Shown here piece after piece: positions 4,945 to 7,890 of a stretch of DNA of 7,890 nucleotides (positions within the stretch are counted from its first letter, which is position 1; each line of letters opens with the position of its first letter). The position numbers and the translations under genes are program-made. Where the stretch lies: assembly GCA_030041195.1 (NCBI GenBank), contig JASHOI010000180.1:1-7890 (forward strand), in the 5' to 3' direction. The notes under the pieces are model-generated. The model was not told the origin of the DNA, searched no databases, and worked only from the letters and a program-made list of their open reading frames with translations. This stretch comes from Streptosporangiaceae bacterium (GTDB lineage: Bacteria; Actinomycetota; Actinomycetes; Streptosporangiales; Streptosporangiaceae).

Positions 4945-6398
4945 TGCACGGCCGCACGCCAGCGCGCGTAGGCCCGCTCGTCCCTGGCCCCGGGCTCGAA
5001 CCGGCGGTCCAGCCGCCAGGTGGCGGCGAGCTCGGCCGTCGACGACCACACACCGGTGGCGAGCCCGGCCAGGAACGCGGCGCCCAGCGCCGTGGTCTCG
5101 GCGACCACGGGACGCTCGACCGGCACTTGGAGCTGATCCGCCTGCAGCTGCATGAGCAGGTCGTTGGTGCTCGCGCCGCCGTCGACGCGCAGCGGCGCGC
5201 CACCGCCGCGCTGGCCGGGCGCCTCGGCGGCCATGAGCTCGGCGACGTCCCGCACCTCGAACGCGATCGCCTCGAGCGCGGCACGGACCAGGTGCGCCCG
5301 GGTCGTCCCCCTGGTCAGGCCGAACATCGCGCCGCGCGCGTCCGGATCCCAGTACGGCGCGCCGAGCCCGGTCAGCGCCGGGACGAACACGACGCCGCCG
5401 GTGTCGGGAACCGAGCGCGCCAGCGCCTCGCTCTGCGCGGCGTTGTCGAGCAGGCCGAGCCCGTCGCGCAGCCACTGCACCGCGGCGCCGGTCACGAACA
5501 CCGATCCCTCCAGCGCATAGGTCAGCGCGCGGGAGGGATCCATCCACGCCACCGTGGACAGCAGCCCGGCCCGCGACCGGACGATCGACGTCCCGGTGTT
5601 GCACAGCACGAACGACCCGGTGCCGTACGTGCACTTCGCGGAGCCGGGGGAGAAGCACGCCTGCCCGAACATCGCCGCCTGCTGATCGCCGGCGATGCCG
5701 GCCACCGGCAGCGACAGGCCGAGGAACGCTGCCGGGTCGCAGTGCCCCACCACGCCGTACGACGGCACCACCTCGGGCAGCGCGTGCGGCGGCACCTCGA
5801 AAAGCTGGCACAGCTCCGCGGACCACTGTCCAGCCTCGATGTCGAACAGCAGCGTGCGCGACGCGTTGGACGCGTCCGTGACGTGGTGCCGGCCCCCGGT
5901 CAGCCGGGCGATCAGGTAGGAGTCCACGGTGCCGACGGCGAGCGAGCCCTCGGTGACGCCGCACCACACGTCCGGGTCATTTTCGGCCAGCCAGGTCAGC
6001 TTCGTGGCGGTGAAGTACGGGTCGAGCCGGAGCCCGGTGAGCTCGGCCACCCGCTCCTCGTCGCCCCGTTCCCGCATCCGCGCGCAGATGTCCGCCGTCC
6101 GCCGGTCCTGCCACACGATCGCGCGCCGCGGCGCCACCAGCGTGGCCCGGTCCCAGACCACCGCGGTCTCCCGCTGGTTCGTGATCCCGATGCAGCTCGG
6201 CGGGTCGGCTCCGTGCAGCGCCTGCCCGCACGCCGCGAGCGTCGCCTGCCAGATGCCTTCCGGCAGGTGTTCAACCCATCCGGGCCTGGGGTAATACTGA
6301 CGGAACTCTTCGTAACCGCGCCCCGCCACGGCGCCGTCGGCCGAAATGATGAGGGCAGTGACGCCCGTCGTCCCAGCGTCGATCGCGAGCACGCTCAT
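4914..6398 (-). CDS. glpK: Glycerol kinase
   Basis: A 494-residue FGGY-family kinase (E. coli GlpK has 502) that phosphorylates glycerol to sn-glycerol 3-phosphate with ATP in the cytoplasm. Features: N-terminal phosphate loop DAGTTG (7-12), GWVEH (40-44), ITNQRET (72-78, Arg76/Glu77 bind glycerol), VWQDRR (95-100, Trp96), DPYFTATKL (126-134, Tyr128), AGDQQAAMFGQ (236-246, catalytic Asp238), YGTGSF (258-263), LTGLGAPYWDP (342-352) and DGGASTNDLLMQ (406-417). ATG 6398 puts DAGTTG at the usual position; in-frame GTGs at 6404 and 6422 would add 2 or 8 residues. None of the three has a good ribosome site. The loop before GIAGDQQ lacks the Gly/Arg-rich sequence that binds fructose 1,6-bisphosphate in E. 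coli GlpK and, by eye alignment, the His that HPr phosphorylates in Gram-positive enzymes (Ala224 here), so control probably differs. It diverges from the phosphofructokinase (58 bp). Confidence 0.95.
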   Translation of the reverse strand: MSVLAIDAGTTGVTALIISADGAVAGRGYEEFRQYYPRPGWVEHLPEGIWQATLAACGQALHGADPPSCIGITNQRETAVVWDRATLVAPRRAIVWQDRRTADICARMRERGDEERVAELTGLRLDPYFTATKLTWLAENDPDVWCGVTEGSLAVGTVDSYLIARLTGGRHHVTDASNASRTLLFDIEAGQWSAELCQLFEVPPHALPEVVPSYGVVGHCDPAAFLGLSLPVAGIAGDQQAAMFGQACFSPGSAKCTYGTGSFVLCNTGTSIVRSRAGLLSTVAWMDPSRALTYALEGSVFVTGAAVQWLRDGLGLLDNAAQSEALARSVPDTGGVVFVPALTGLGAPYWDPDARGAMFGLTRGTTRAHLVRAALEAIAFEVRDVAELMAAEAPGQRGGGAPLRVDGGASTNDLLMQLQADQLQVPVERPVVAETTALGAAFLAGLATGVWSSTAELAATWRLDRRFEPGARDERAYARWRAAVQRAQGWAQQD

Positions 6399-6401
6399 GG
6401 G

Positions 6402-6409
6402 CACTAGTG
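6402..6409. promoter_or_regulatory. CACTAGTG palindrome in the 58-bp glpK/phosphofructokinase spacer
   Basis: An 8-base perfect palindrome lies 3 bases upstream of the glycerol kinase ATG, in a spacer so short that the two divergent promoters must overlap each other or the coding regions. TAGTGT (6405-6410, plus strand) fits an actinobacterial -10 (TAGnnT) for the phosphofructokinase, but no good -35 is seen. Operator or promoter function is unproven. Confidence 0.22.
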
Positions 6410-6456
6410 TGGCGGGCGACACACGGAGTTGAGCACCTCACGCGAGAGGAAGATCG

Positions 6457-7500
6457 ATGCGAGTCGGAGTGCTGACCGGCGGCGGTGACTGCCCGGGCCT
6501 GAACGCGGTCATCCGGGCGATCGTGCGCACCGGCGTTGCCGAATACGGCTACGAGTTCACCGGGTTCCGCGACGGCTGGCGCGGGCCGCTCGAGGGCGAC
6601 ACCATGCCCCTTGACGTGCAGGCGGTCCGCGGCATCCTGCCCCGCGGCGGGACGATCCTCGGCTCCTCACGGACCAACCCGCTGGGCGAGAGCGCGGCCG
6701 AGGGAGGCCGGTCCGGGCTGCAGCGGATCAGGGACAACCTGGCCGGCCTCGGTGTCGGCGCGCTGGTGGCAATCGGCGGCGAGGACACCCTGGGCGTCGC
6801 AGCCCGGCTGAACGAGGAGGGCGTGAAGGTCGTCGGCGTGCCGAAGACGATCGACAACGACCTTGGCGCGACGGACTACACGTTCGGCTTCGACACCGCC
6901 GTGAACATCGCGATGGAGGCCATCGACCGGCTGCACACCACCGCGGAGAGCCACCACCGGGCGCTGATCGTCGAGGTGATGGGGCGCAGCGCCGGCTGGA
7001 TCGCGCTGCACGCCGGCATGGCCGGCGGCGCGAACGTGATCCTGATCCCGGAGCAGCCGTTCGACATCGAGCAGGTCTGCGGGTGGGTGGAGCACCGGTT
7101 CCAGACCCTGTACGCGCCGATCGTGGTGGTCGCCGAGGGCGCGCACCCCAAGGACGGGATCGACACGCTGATCGCGCAGGAGCGCGACGCGTTCGGCCAC
7201 GTCCGCTACGGCGGGGTCGGGCAGATGCTGGCCGGCGAGATCGAGAAGCGCACCGGCAAGGAGGCCCGCGCGATCGTGCTGGGCCACGTCCAGCGCGGCG
7301 GCACCCCCACGGCGTTCGACCGGGTGCTGGCGACGCGTTTCGGCGCGCACGCGATCCGCGCGGTCGCCGACGGCGCGTTCGGCGCGATGGTCGCGCTGCG
7401 CGGCACCGATATCGTCCGCGTCCCGATCTCCGCCGCGACCAGCGAGCTCAAGCTGGTGCCGCCGGAGCGCTACGCCGAGGCCGAGCTGTTCTTCGGCTGA
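6457..7500 (+). CDS. pfp: 6-phosphofructokinase, group III, probably pyrophosphate-dependent
   Basis: A 347-residue phosphofructokinase that converts fructose 6-phosphate to fructose 1,6-bisphosphate in the cytoplasm. Features: GVLTGGGDCPGLNAVIR (4-20), RGGTILGSSRTNP (63-75), GGED (107-110), PKTIDNDL (129-136, catalytic Asp133), MGRSAGW (175-181), PEQPF (198-202) and GHVQRGGTPTAFDR (276-289). In E. coli ATP-PFK the two positions that discriminate phosphoryl donors are Gly104 and Gly124. Here they are Asp110 and Lys130, the pair found in PPi-dependent enzymes and, as I recall, in Amycolatopsis methanolica PPi-PFK, which this protein closely resembles. The reaction would then be reversible and not the allosteric ATP step. 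Many databases simply label this family pfkA. ATG 6457 follows AGAGGA (6445-6450) by 6 bases. It diverges from glpK and converges with the CGNR gene. The family assignment is firm; the donor assignment is inference from motifs. Confidence 0.93.
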   Translation: MRVGVLTGGGDCPGLNAVIRAIVRTGVAEYGYEFTGFRDGWRGPLEGDTMPLDVQAVRGILPRGGTILGSSRTNPLGESAAEGGRSGLQRIRDNLAGLGVGALVAIGGEDTLGVAARLNEEGVKVVGVPKTIDNDLGATDYTFGFDTAVNIAMEAIDRLHTTAESHHRALIVEVMGRSAGWIALHAGMAGGANVILIPEQPFDIEQVCGWVEHRFQTLYAPIVVVAEGAHPKDGIDTLIAQERDAFGHVRYGGVGQMLAGEIEKRTGKEARAIVLGHVQRGGTPTAFDRVLATRFGAHAIRAVADGAFGAMVALRGTDIVRVPISAATSELKLVPPERYAEAELFFG

Positions 7501-7506
7501 CCGGCT

Positions 7507-7522
7507 GCCGGGCTCACCCGGC
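7507..7522. terminator. Possible bidirectional hairpin at the phosphofructokinase/CGNR junction
   Basis: GCCGGG (7507-7512) and CCCGGC (7517-7522) form a perfect 6-bp stem with loop CTCA, starting 6 bases after the phosphofructokinase stop. The stop of the opposing gene (7516-7514) lies in the loop. No T-tract follows in either direction, so this is a plausible but unproven terminator. Confidence 0.35.
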
Positions 7523-7890
7523 CCGATGCGCTGCCCGGAAGGACGCTGCCTTGACCCGGTTCTGGCAGGACGTCGAGCAGAACCGGCGGGTCGCGTTGCG
7601 TGAGGTGTCGACGAAGACGCGGTCGCACCGGGGGGCGCCGCAGACGCCCAGGCGCCCGCGCGATTCGCCGCCGAGCACCACGGCAAGCCCGGTGGCGCAC
7701 CCCGCGGCCCAGCCGGTGACCAGCGAGTCCTCGGCGCCGTGGAAGTGCAGGTGCCAGGGCTCGCCGTCGTGCCTCTCCAGGTGCGGCCTGGCGCCCGTGC
7801 TGGCCAGCATGTCGTTGACCAGGCGGGCCGCGGTGTCCGCCTGGCCCGCCGCCGCCGCGTCAAACACCGCGCGGATCGCGCCGGCCACCG
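7514..7890 (-). CDS. CGNR zinc-finger protein, C-terminal part (cut by window edge)
   Basis: The C-terminal 125 or so residues of a protein of the ABATE (PF07336) plus CGNR zinc-finger (PF11706) family, usually about 180-200 residues long. The start lies past the right edge; a GTG at 7888-7886 is probably internal. Counting from that codon, the end of the ABATE region is visible (about 1-75, including EPWHLHFHG), followed by the finger: Cys83-x4-Cys88, then VFVDTSRNATRRF, then Cys104-x3-Cys108 with QNRVKAASFR. The usual signature is CGNR; here it reads CQNR. Members are predicted DNA-binding stress or transcription regulators, based mainly on the finger and little direct work. It converges with the phosphofructokinase (13 bp), so it is transcribed toward it, and its promoter and partners are outside the window. 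Confidence 0.85.
   Translation of the reverse strand, partial: VAGAIRAVFDAAAAGQADTAARLVNDMLASTGARPHLERHDGEPWHLHFHGAEDSLVTGWAAGCATGLAVVLGGESRGRLGVCGAPRCDRVFVDTSRNATRRFCSTSCQNRVKAASFRAAHRAG

Noticed and set aside
3949..5967. Long minus-strand open frame (about 670 codons)
   Set aside because: It is antisense to the S53 protease and out of frame in glycerol kinase, both of which have full catalytic motifs. The translation is low-complexity Arg/Gly/Val.
4548..6407. Long plus-strand open frame (about 620 codons)
   Set aside because: It is out of frame with the protease end and antisense to all of glycerol kinase, with no domain and no ribosome site.
1..7890. CRISPR array, tRNA or rRNA, insertion sequence, attachment site, riboswitch
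   Set aside because: I looked for evenly spaced repeats, cloverleaf arms, transposase motifs, terminal inverted repeats and long structured leaders, and found none. Intergenic spaces are all under 120 bp.

Overview
This is a GC-rich window (roughly 70% G+C, third codon positions almost all G or C, GTG starts, GGAG-type ribosome binding sites) from an actinobacterial chromosome. The mix of genes (a group III phosphofructokinase of the Amycolatopsis type, a CGNR zinc-finger protein, a sedolisin-like secreted protease, an acyltransferase next to an alpha/beta hydrolase) suggests a soil actinomycete of the Streptomyces/Streptosporangiales/Pseudonocardiales kind. The genus cannot be fixed from the sequence. 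No mobile element, tRNA, rRNA or CRISPR array was seen, and the gene content is chromosomal housekeeping plus a few accessory enzymes.

Layout, left to right. (1) On the minus strand, reading leftward from 1126: an alpha/beta hydrolase (368-1126), a probable 19-residue small ORF (278-337), and the N-terminal part of a proline-rich protein (1-281, runs off the left edge) whose GTG start overlaps the small ORF's stop by 4 bases. These three look like one operon. (2) Divergent from the hydrolase, a PlsC-family acyltransferase (1245-1940, plus). The 118-bp spacer carries an inverted repeat CATATGTT / AACATATG whose right arm includes the acyltransferase ATG. (3) A beta-lactamase-fold serine hydrolase with an extra C-terminal DUF3887-like domain (1943-3295, minus), ending 2 bp from the acyltransferase stop. 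(4) Divergent from it, a secreted S53 (sedolisin-type) peptidase with a C-terminal Ig-like domain (3400-4905, plus). (5) Glycerol kinase (4914-6398, minus), ending 8 bp from the protease stop. (6) Divergent from it, a 6-phosphofructokinase with the residues typical of pyrophosphate-dependent enzymes (6457-7500, plus). (7) The C-terminal part of a CGNR zinc-finger regulator (7514 to the right edge, minus).

From the acyltransferase on, the genes alternate in orientation, so every junction is either a short divergent promoter region (118, 104 and 58 bp) or a very tight convergent junction (2, 8 and 13 bp). Each convergent junction contains a GC-rich inverted repeat that could stop transcription from both sides; the clearest is at 4908-4944. 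There is no stretch above 300 bp without a gene.

Functionally, glycerol kinase, the PlsC acyltransferase and the monoacylglycerol-lipase-like hydrolase all touch glycerolipid and glycerol metabolism, and phosphofructokinase sits at the control point of glycolysis. The alternating strands argue against one operon, so any joint role is inference. No obviously new multi-gene system was found. The points most worth a second look are the coupled small ORF, the protease lacking a propeptide, the probable PPi-dependent phosphofructokinase beside a glycerol kinase that seems to lack both classical control sites, and the hairpins at the convergent junctions.
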